From contig CM057153.1 in assembly GCA_029962745.1 (NCBI GenBank), positions 13,901,241 to 13,965,240 on the forward strand: a stretch of DNA of 64,000 nt, read 5' to 3'. The notes under the pieces were generated by a model, which ran no database searches, was not told the DNA's origin, and saw only the letters and a program-made list of their open reading frames with translations. Both the position numbers and the translations under genes were made by a program. Origin of the DNA: Echinometra lucunter (taxonomy: Eukaryota; Echinodermata; Echinoidea; Camarodonta; Echinometridae). Shown piece by piece: positions 20,612 to 64,000 of the stretch (within the stretch, counting starts at the first letter, position 1; the number at the start of each line of letters is the position of its first letter).

Positions 20612-22824
20612 AAACTGCCGGATTTACGCCAAAGATGCTGGATTTACGCCAGTTCTATGTACATTGACATGAAGGGAGAAATTAAAATATAAGTTGTGAA
20701 CTATTTTTCAAGAATATTTTCTGTTTTACTAGTCCATTCCTGTCTTTGTAATCAAGTTGGACAAACTAACACTTTGATTTGGGTTCATTGTCATTATTTT
20801 GGTTATGTTCATAAAAACTGCCGGATTTACGCCAGTTCTATGTAAATTGACATGAAGGGAGAAATTAAAATACAAGTTGTGAACTACTTTTCAAGAATAA
20901 TTTCTGTTTTACTAGTCCATTCCTGTCTTTGTAATCAAGTTGGACAAACTAACACTTTGATTTGGGTTCATTGTCATTATTTTGGTTATGTTCATAAAAA
21001 CTGCCGGATTTACGCCAAAGATGCTGGATTTACGCCAGTTCTATGTACATTGACATGAATGGAGAAATTAAAATACAAGTTGTGAACTATTTTTCATGAA
21101 TAATTTCTGTTTTACTAGTCCATTCCTGTCTTTGTAATCAAGTTGGACAAACTAACACTTTGATTTGGGTTCATTGTCATTATTTTGGTTATTTTCATAA
21201 AAACTGCCGGATTTACGAAAAAGATGCTGGATTTACGCCAGTTCTAAGTACATTGACAAGCAGGGAGAAATTAAAATGCAAGTTGTGAACTATTTTTCAT
21301 GAATAATTTCTATTTTACTAGTCTAATGCTGTCTTTGCAACCAAGTTGAACAAACTAACACTTTGATTTGGGTTCATTGTCATTATTTTGGTTATTTTCA
21401 TAAAAACTGCCGGATTTATGCCAAAGATGCTGGATTTACGCCAGTTCTAAGTACATTGACAAGCAGGGAGAAATTAAAATGCAAGTTGTGAACTATTTTT
21501 CATGAATAATTTCTATTTTACTAGTCTAATGCTGTCTTTGCAACCAAGTTGAACAAACTAACACTTTGATTTGGGTTCATTGTCATTATTTTGGTTATGT
21601 TCATAAAAACTGCCGGATTTATGCCAAAGATGCTGGATTTACGCCAGTTCTATGTACATTGACATGAAGGGAGAAATTAAAATACAAGTTGTGAACTATT
21701 TTTCATGAATAATTTCTGTTTTACTAGTCCATTCCTGTCTTTGTAATCAAGTTGGACAAACTAACACTTTGATTTGGGTTCATTGTCATTATTTTGGTTA
21801 TTTTCATAAAAACTGCCGGATTTACGAAAAAGATGCTGGATTTACGCCAGTTCTAAGTACATTGACAAGCAGGGAGAAATTAAAATGCAAGTTGTGAACT
21901 ATTTTTCATGAATAATTTCTATTTTACTAGTCTAATGCTGTCTTTGCAACCAAGTTGAACAAACTAACACTTTGATTTGGGTTCATTGTCATTATTTTGG
22001 TTATTTTCATAAAAACTGCCGGATTTACGAAAAAGATGCTGGATTTACGCCAGTTCTAAGTACATTGACAAGCAGGGAGAAATTAAAATGCAAGTTGTGA
22101 ACTATTTTTCATGAATAATTTCTGTTTTACTAGTCCATTCCTGTCTTTGTAATCAAGTTGGACAAACTAACACTTTGATTTGGGTTCATTGTCATTATTT
22201 TGGTTATTTTCATAAAAACTGCCGGATTTACGAAAAAGATGCTGGATTTACGCCAGTTCTAAGTACATTGACAAGCAGGGAGAAATTAAAATGCAAGTTG
22301 TGAACTATTTTTCATGAATAATTTCTATTTTACTAGTCTAATGCTGTCTTTGCAACCAAGTTGAACAAACTAACACTTTGATTTGGGTTCATTGTCATTA
22401 TTTTGGTTATTTTATAAAAACTGCCGGATTTACGAAAAAGATGCTGGATTTACGCCAGTTCTATGTACATTGACATGAAGGGAGAAATTAAAATACAAGT
22501 TGTGAACTATTTTTCATGAATAATTTCTGTTTTACTAGTCCATTCCTGTCTTTGTAATCAAGTTGGACAAACTAACACTTTGATTTGGGTTCATTGTCAT
22601 TATTTTGGTTATTTTCATAAAAACTGCCGGATTTACGCCAAAGATGCTGGATTTACGCCAATTCTATGTACATTGACATGAAGGGAGAAATTAGAATGCA
22701 AGTTGTGACTTATTTTTCATGAATAATTTCTGGTTTACTAGTTCACTGCTGTCTTTGCAATTAAGGTTGGACAAACCAACACTTTGATTTGGGTTCATTG
22801 GCATTATTCTGATTATTTTCATAA
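20612..22824 (-). repeat. Higher-order repeat copy A (2,213 bp, 11 monomers)
   Basis: Identical at an offset of exactly 2,213 bp to 22825-25037 apart from scattered substitutions. Eleven 203-bp monomers minus one 20-bp deletion account for the length. It ends in a boundary-type monomer (TTGGCATTATTCTGATTATT) that elsewhere occurs only next to the cap. Confidence 0.9.
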
Positions 22825-25037
22825 AAACTGCCGGATTTACGCCAAAGATGCTGGATTTACGCCAGTTCTATGTACATTGACATGAAGGGAGAAATTAAAA
22901 TATAAGTTGTGAACTATTTTTCAAGAATAATTTCTGTTTTACTAGTCCATTCCTGTCTTTGTAATCAAGTTGGACAAACTAACACTTTGATTTGGGTTCA
23001 TTGTCATTATTTTGGTTATGTTCATAAAAACTGCCGGATTTACGCCAGTTCTATGTAAATTGACATGAAGGGAGAAATTAAAATACAAGTTGTGAACTAC
23101 TTTTCAAGAATAATTTCTGTTTTACTAGTCCATTCCTGTCTTTGTAATCAAGTTGGACAAACTAACACTTTGATTTGGGTTCATTGTCATTATTTTGGTT
23201 ATGTTCATAAAAACTGCCGGATTTACGCCAAAGATGCTGGATTTACGCCAGTTCTATGTACATTGACATGAATGGAGAAATTAAAATACAAGTTGTGAAC
23301 TATTTTTCATGAATAATTTCTGTTTTACTAGTCCATTCCTGTCTTTGTAATCAAGTTGGACAAACTAACACTTTGATTTGGGTTCATTGTCATTATTTTG
23401 GTTATTTTCATAAAAACTGCCGGATTTACGAAAAAGATGCTGGATTTACGCCAGTTCTAAGTACATTGACAAGCAGGGAGAAATTAAAATGCAAGTTGTG
23501 AACTATTTTTCATGAATAATTTCTATTTTACTAGTCTAATGCTGTCTTTGCAACCAAGTTGAACAAACTAACACTTTGATTTGGGTTCATTGTCATTATT
23601 TTGGTTATTTTCATAAAAACTGCCGGATTTATGCCAAAGATGCTGGATTTACGCCAGTTCTAAGTACATTGACAAGCAGGGAGAAATTAAAATGCAAGTT
23701 GTGAACTATTTTTCATGAATAATTTCTATTTTACTAGTCTAATGCTGTCTTTGCAACCAAGTTCAACAAACTAACACTTTGATTTGGGTTCATTGTCATT
23801 ATTTTGGTTATTTTCATAAAAACTGCCGGATTTATGCCAAAGATGCTGGATTTACGCCAGTTCTATGTACATTGACATGAAGGGAGAAATTAAAATACAA
23901 GTTGTGAACTACTTTTCATGAATAATTTCTGTTTTACTAGTCCATTCCTGTCTTTGTAATCAAGTTGAACAAACTAACACTTTGATTTGGGTTCATTGTC
24001 ATTATTTTGGTTATTTTCATAAAAACTGCCGGATTTACGAAAAAGATGCTGGATTTACGCCAGTTCTAAGTACATTGACAAGCAGGGAGAAATTAAAATG
24101 CAAGTTGTGAACTATTTTTCATGAATAATTTCTATTTTACTAGTCTAATGCTGTCTTTGCAACCAAGTTGAACAAACTAACACTTTGATTTGGGTTCATT
24201 GTCATTATTTTGGTTATTTTCATAAAAACTGCCGGATTTACGAAAAAGATGCTGGATTTACGCCAGTTCTAAGTACATTGACAAGCAGGGAGAAATTAAA
24301 ATGCAAGTTGTGAACTATTTTTCATGAATAATTTCTGTTTTACTAGTCCATTCCTGTCTTTGTAATCAAGTTGGACAAACTAACACTTTGATTTGGGTTC
24401 ATTGTCATTATTTTGGTTATTTTCATAAAAACTGCCGGATTTACGAAAAAGATGCTGGATTTACGCCAGTTCTAAGTACATTGACAAGCAGGGAGAAATT
24501 AAAATGCAAGTTGTGAACTATTTTTCATGAATAATTTCTATTTTACTAGTCTAATGCTGTCTTTGCAACCAAGTTGAACAAACTAACACTTTGATTTGGG
24601 TTCATTGTCATTATTTTGGTTATTTTATAAAAACTGCCGGATTTACGAAAAAGATGCTGGATTTACGCCAGTTCTATGTACATTGACATGAAGGGAGAAA
24701 TTAAAATACAAGTTGTGAACTATTTTTCATGAATAATTTCTGTTTTACTAGTCCATTCCTGTCTTTGTAATCAAGTTGGACAAACTAACACTTTGATTTG
24801 GGTTCATTGTCATTATTTTGGTTATTTTCATAAAAACTGCCGGATTTACGCCAAAGATGCTGGATTTACGCCAATTCTATGTACATTGACATGAAGGGAG
24901 AAATTAGAATGCAAGTTGTGACTTATTTTTCATGAATAATTTCTGGTTTACTAGTTCAATGCTGTCTTTGCAATTAAGGTTGGACAAACCAACACTTTGA
25001 TTTGGGTTCATTGGCATTATTCTGATTATTTTCATAA
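22825..25037 (-). repeat. Higher-order repeat copy B (2,213 bp, 11 monomers)
   Basis: Tandem partner of copy A, adjoining the right cap. The 68-residue frame at 20852-21058 recurs unchanged at 23065-23271 because of this duplication. Differences include 22736 CACTGC versus ATGC at 24959, and AAGAATATTTT versus AAGAATAATTT. Confidence 0.9.
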
Positions 25038-25075
25038 AAACTGCCGGATTTGCGCCAAAGATGCTGGATTTACGC

Positions 25076-25284
25076 CAGTTATAAACTGCACATATATGAT
25101 AATGAATGGAGAAGTGACCATGCAATTCGTATAACGTGTACCGTACGTGCGTTGGGCTTGTTCCGCGCGCCCGCAATTTCCAAGGCGTTAATATTAATGA
25201 GCCATACGTCATCGGCCGGCCGAACGAGATTTCCAAGCTCATGAATAATGAATCTGCCGGATCCACGCCAATATAGTCTCAACC
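25076..25284 (-). repeat. Right unique cap of the foldback element (209 bp)
   Basis: Inverted partner of 15742-15950, same length. Together with the first inner monomer it yields a mirrored 120-residue reading frame in both arms, which has no recognisable protein identity. Confidence 0.92.
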
Positions 25285-25293
25285 GTTAAAGGT
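25285..25293. repeat. Right target-site duplication GTTAAAGGT
   Basis: Identical to 15733-15741 at the other end of the element. Confidence 0.9.
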
Positions 25294-25694
25294 ACGCTAA
25301 CCGCTTAATAAACCCGAAAAAGTGGTCGTCAACTTCAGTCATGTCTACAGCTGAATACCGATCATGTGACTGTTGTGCTGTGACCACTGCTGTGACGTGC
25401 TTGTTTATTTTACGTAATAAGTTGCCCTTGTATTGGTCTACAAATGTCAAGGGTGTGTAAGAATGCCCTCTTCCACAGAGCCGGTAAAACAATATGGTTT
25501 TTGAGATGGCGGACGTCCATGGGTTGATGATATTATTTTTCAAGCTTTTGTTTATGGCTGCTGTCCATGGGTTAACGATATTATATTTAACCTTTTTTTT
25601 TATTAGGCTATATCCTATAATGACCTATATCAAACTTTATTCTAAACTTTACTGAAAAGACACTGGAGGCACAAGGCCAAGGCTAGATTCGAGA

Positions 25695-25714
25695 AAGAGA
25701 GAGAGAGAGAGACA

Positions 25715-25745
<31 letters not shown>

Positions 25746-25760
25746 GACAGACAGAGAGAT
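25695..25760. repeat. (GA)n/(CAGA)n microsatellite
   Basis: AGAGAGAGAGAGACAAGACAGACAGACAGACAG… 400 bp outside the right end of the foldback element. Confidence 0.9.
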
Positions 25761-25854
25761 TACAATATTCCTACAAAATCATTTGTGTCAGCATAGGCTT
25801 AATAATTATTCACCTTTTCAACAGTGCTCCGACCCCCAACCCCTAGCCCTCCCC

Positions 25855-25861
25855 GCGCGCG

Positions 25862-25907
<46 letters not shown>
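25855..25907. repeat. (CG)n(CT)n alternating tract
   Basis: Seven CG dinucleotides run directly into about 20 CT units; purine-pyrimidine alternation in the CG part is Z-DNA-prone. Confidence 0.9.
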
Positions 25908-25909
<2 letters not shown>

Positions 25910-28900
25910 AGTCTTCCCAGGTCTTTCCCCATTCCCTCAGTTGTCAATAGCATTGTATAAAAATATAGTTTTACTTCGCTCTCATGCAGAAAATTTATGA
26001 ACTACAGTTTTAGCCGCCTCCTTTCTTAAATTTGCCAGACGTATGTCACCGTGTGTCACGTTAATGTCAAAATGTATGCGATCACACAAAAAAGGGGATT
26101 GAACCAACAAAAACAAAAAAAGGGGAAAAATATATATACATATGAACTGAATGATGAATTATGGGAGAGGATTTCTGAAAATGCTCAAACTCTACCGACA
26201 TTGAAAGGGACAGGTACGTGGGACAATTTCCCCGACTCTTTCCGATAAGATGAGTGATTTTCTGGCTAAAGTATACTGATTCCCGTTGCTTGGCTTCCCC
26301 ATTTGCCCCTAAAGGTGAAAATATGAAAGGTCCATATCAGCTCTCCCCCCCCCCTTTCCCAAAGAATAGAGGGGGAAAAGTCAGGCCAATACCTCTAAAA
26401 ATCATAAAAAGATACGAGGTCAAAATTTGAAATTATCGGGCCACCTCCACCCAAAAATGATATATTAGGTCAGTCCACACCCCTCCGAGAAAATACTTAA
26501 ATGGTTATCGAAATGATTGAAATTAGAAGAAAAAAAAAAACAAAGTCTAGTTTCCTCTCAGAAGAATAAATGAGAAAATCTGGTCAGCCCCCCCCCCTTA
26601 AAAAAAGGGGGGGGATCAGGCCATTTTGATGGTGACGGTCATATTCTTGTCCTACAAAAGTGTGAATATGTGTTGAAATATCGTTTCATCTAGTGAAAGG
26701 GGTACCAGGAGTTGGTCGTCATATCATTACTTTATATTTTGATCGGATGGCTATTAACCTACGGAGATGGATTGTGGATTTCATATTTGATAATTATTTG
26801 GAAGTTGGCAGCTATAGGACAGTCTCAATAGAAACGTAAATCAATGCATTGGAGAGGGGGGGGGGGGGGGTTGTCGTTTGTTTGTTTGTTTGTTTGTTTG
26901 TTAGATCTTTATGTGGGGGGAGTTGTCGTTTGTTTGTTTGTTTGTTAGATCTTTATGTGTTTCTTTGTCTGTTTTAAATTTTAAAATGAAACACTGGATC
27001 AGTCCCACTAACGCCGTTTGGAAAATTTGGCCAGTCCCCTCTCCTCAGGAACTAAGGAGAAAATCAGGCCATTTCCTAACGCCTCTCGAAATTTTTTATT
27101 TAATAGATCCATTTGTCTTGTTTCTTTTTCATTATTCTATTTGAAGTATGTGCCCCCCCCCCCCCCTTGCCTTGTATCGCATCAAAATTCCCAACTGAAT
27201 TTCAATCCCAATCCGGGTACAAAAAGTGGACGACATGATCGACATCTACTCCAGCTCCCGTTATGTAATAGTGATAGAAGGGGCTTATATTGCAAGCTTC
27301 ATGCTCAGAATAATCTAGAGTTTGTGTCAAATTGTCTCACATTTATTATATCCTCACTTGGAAAAGTATCATGGTACCCATGGTACACTAAGGTAATTTG
27401 ATGCCTGTGATCCCCCCCCCCCCCGATGATCTCTCTTTTTCTCTCATTTGATTCGGGTTTTTTTTTCTTTTGTTGTTGTTGTTGTTGTTTTTTGGGGGAG
27501 GGGGGTCTCTTTCTTTTGTTTTAGGAAGGAGGGTGCATCTAGCTAGTTCTCTTGTCTCTGGAAAACTAAACTTAATTATGCTAAATTATTACGGATTAAA
27601 AAAAGGGTTAAAATTTTCCGACGGGCGTCTCCCTTTGGTGTCTCACATTTCACCCGAAAAATTCGCTGACAAGCTATTGTACGAAATAGTGTGTCCCCTA
27701 CTCTTAATATTTTTTTTGGGGGGGGGGCGTGGCCCCTACCACCCCCGATTGACGCCCATGAAGGAAATGACATTTCTGTTCTGTTTTGTTTTGTTATCTG
27801 CGCCTGTCTTAATACTTTACTCGTCCTCATTCTTCTTCTTCTTCTGTCTCTTCGCCTATTCTCCCAGGTGGCGGAACGTCTGTCTCGGACGATGAAAGTG
27901 GGGTGCATATTCTGTTGGCGGACAAAAGGTGTCCCTCCACTTCCATTGTCTGAGAACAAAAGGCCATCGCCTTTGTCTCCCCGAAGCCCACCCCCCTCCT
28001 CCTTTTCCTCCTTTTCCTCCTTGTTTGTTTAAGTTTTTGTTTTTTGTTTTTGTTTTCATAGTATAGTCCGAAACAACTTTTGTCTTCAGTCCTCTTCCTG
28101 GTATTAGCACTTTTCCCAATTCAATTAGTGTTAACATCTTTTTAATTTAAAATGTGCGAAGACGAAAAGGAATTGTGTGTAACTATGAATAGATTTGAGA
28201 CGTGGAACCATAAGAAATCCCCCAATCATGAAATACGAAAGGAGAAAAACATCCCACACATTATTCTATAGTAATTTACAGGTCTCCCTCTTGTGTTAGG
28301 AATGGGAACATGCTCGCCTTTGTCTCCATCGAACTAAAGTACCTGGAAGGGTTACTTCCCACGGTCCTATAGACCATGTGTAGGTCAATAATTGTATGAT
28401 TGCTCTTGAGAAACGCTTGCATGTATTACAATATATTCTTCAACAGCCCTAAAAACTATTTATTTTTCATGAATATTTATAAACTGAGGTATTATTCCTC
28501 TCTTGAGGCTAAGGTTTAGATATGGGGGGGGGGGGGGGGGTGCAAAATGGATGTGGCCCCCGTTTAAAAAAAAAGGGCTAGAGGGAGAAAATTGAGAAAA
28601 GTACCATGCAGTAATGTCATTAAGCTTATAATCCTCTGACAAATGAGTGAGGTAGCTTATAGGGATAATGGAGCAGTGTGAAAACATACATCCATTATGA
28701 AAAAAAAAAAGATAACAATATGCATTTTGCCTTCTTTACAGGTCTTTTTATAGCACCATTCCGTTTTGCTAAGTGACATAAGTCTGGATTGTCTTTCCTC
28801 AAAGATAACTTCTATGGCAGAATATGAAGCAGGCATTTTCTTTGTGACCATCGAGGTCACATTTCATTATGGGGGAGCTATCAAGAACCACCTAAGCTAT

Positions 28901-29574
28901 ATATAGCCAACTAGATGAGTCTGGACCCCTGGCCTCCTGAAAAGAAGGATTGGGAAGTGTAAACAGGTGAAAAACGCCAGTAAATAGGACCTTCATGAAG
29001 ATGTGTCGCCAGTATTTTGATTTAAAAAAAAACTTTGATTCCTATATAAGTATGTGTGCCTTTAAGTTATCAACAAATAAAAAAGATGTCTACTGCACCC
29101 TCAGCCTTCTGCATTATGCATTGTGAACTCATTTTGCATTTACCTGTTTAATTTTCACTCCTTGACTCTGTAATAAGTGACAATATAACTAATCTTCTGT
29201 AAATGTTATGGCCATTCTTGTTGATGAACTCTTTATTTTGATGAAAGCAGAAAGTTGGTAAAACAGATTTTAAAAAATGTTTCAGGAAAATCGGGCCACT
29301 GTAAAGAACAACATCTCAGAAATTGATTGAATTATTTGACTTAGTATTGAAGGCGCAATTTAGGTTTTATGAGAGGTGGCAGGGGCCTGTTGTACACTTG
29401 TCCTGCGACATGTCCCTCAAATGGGAGTGGCAAAACTGATCTGATGTAGACATGATTATGAATTAAAACAAGCAAAATAGGCCTATGTTAATGTTCCATT
29501 CTGTTTATTTGTGTGTCCGGCTCAATTGGAAATCTCAGAAATAAATAAATGCGAATTTGAAAACTATTGGGAAT

Positions 29575-64000
<34,426 letters not shown>

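Larger units (their letters stand above)
20196..25075 (-). repeat. Right monomer array of the foldback element (~24 copies of ~203 bp)
   Basis: Each unit contains GGATTTACGCC-AAAGATGCT-GGATTTACGCC, an AAATTAAAAT…AAGTTGTGAACTA segment and TTTACTAGTC. Two main monomer types alternate: one with 'CCATTCCTGTCTTTGTAATC', one with 'TAATGCTGTCTTTGCAACC'. One monomer per higher-order unit (starting near 20819 and 23032) lacks 20 bp. The units are the reverse complement of the left-array monomers. Confidence 0.93.
15742..25284. mobile_element. 9.5-kb foldback transposon with minisatellite arms and 9-bp TSD
   Basis: Ends GGTTGAGACTATATTGGCG… and the exact reverse complement at 25284, flanked on both sides by GTTAAAGGT (15733-15741 and 25285-25293). 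From each end inwards there is a 209-bp non-repeated cap, then an array of about 203-bp monomers running in opposite orientations. The centre (17938-20195) holds unrelated repeats and no transposase. A 9-bp TSD fits Mutator-like (including Rehavkus-type) elements, which can have tandem repeats in long termini. Sea-urchin TU elements are the classical foldback relatives (both recalled). Non-autonomous. Confidence 0.9.
25294..29574. other. Intergenic DNA upstream of Scribble
   Basis: No gene recognised. Holds (GA)/(CAGA) runs at 25695-25760, a (CG)n(CT)n run at 25855-25907, and many poly(C)/poly(G) runs with 'AAATCAGGCCA'-like debris between 26330 and 27500. A GTTGTCGTTTGTTTG…TTAGATCTTTATGTG segment is duplicated at 26870 and 26919. 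Frames in 27470-28137 are driven by homopolymers. Confidence 0.5.

Noticed and set aside
20852..23271. Identical 68-residue frames at 20852 and 23065
   Set aside because: Both lie at the same place in the two 2,213-bp higher-order copies; the identity is due to DNA duplication.
20196..25075. CRISPR-like regular array
   Set aside because: Units are contiguous ~203-bp tandem monomers without unique spacers, in a eukaryotic context.

Overview
This is eukaryotic nuclear DNA, AT-rich, with spliced animal genes separated by long repeat-filled introns. The two recognisable genes (a sialin-type SLC17 transporter and Scribble), the CR1/L2-type LINE debris, the many MITEs and a very large foldback element suggest a marine invertebrate deuterostome, most likely an echinoderm such as a sea urchin. 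That assignment is an inference, not a database match.

Layout. (1) 1-3239: downstream flank of the first gene, with a 'TTATGCCTCCGCC' inverted-repeat element that carries 150-bp tandem units rich in TGACCTTTGACC. (2) 3240-13410, minus strand: a complete ten-exon SLC17 gene. All splice junctions and phases can be followed and give 543 residues with an N-terminal DxxxLL sorting motif. Its introns hold nested MITEs, a pair of tRNA-derived SINE heads and long polypyrimidine tracts. (3) 13411-29870: intergenic region between two head-to-head genes. Most of it is one 9,543-bp foldback transposon (15742-25284) flanked by a perfect 9-bp target-site duplication (GTTAAAGGT). Each end has a 209-bp unique cap followed inwards by arrays of about 203-bp monomers in opposite orientation: about 4 on the left and about 24 on the right. 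The right array contains a tandem 2,213-bp higher-order duplication. The centre holds MITEs, a (GA)n run and a truncated LINE, and no transposase is visible. (4) 29871-64000, plus strand: the 5' end of Scribble (LAP family polarity scaffold). Exon 1 is at 29871-30032 and exon 2 at 48483-48600. Intron 1 is 18.4 kb, and no third exon is visible in the remaining 15.4 kb.

Scribble intron 1 is a museum of inverted-repeat elements. It contains a 928-bp palindromic element with its own perfect 9-bp TSD (TTCTTATTT), and an 847-bp MITE whose pre-insertion 'empty site' survives in a second copy of the host repeat inside SLC17 intron 1. It also contains a TTAA-flanked MITE split by a 3.2-kb long-TIR element, and a stretch resembling the Alu domain of 7SL RNA. 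No CRISPR, operon, rRNA or intact tRNA is present. The two genes have no evident functional link: one is a probable lysosomal/vesicular anion transporter and the other a cell-polarity scaffold. The most unusual object is the foldback element with minisatellite arms.
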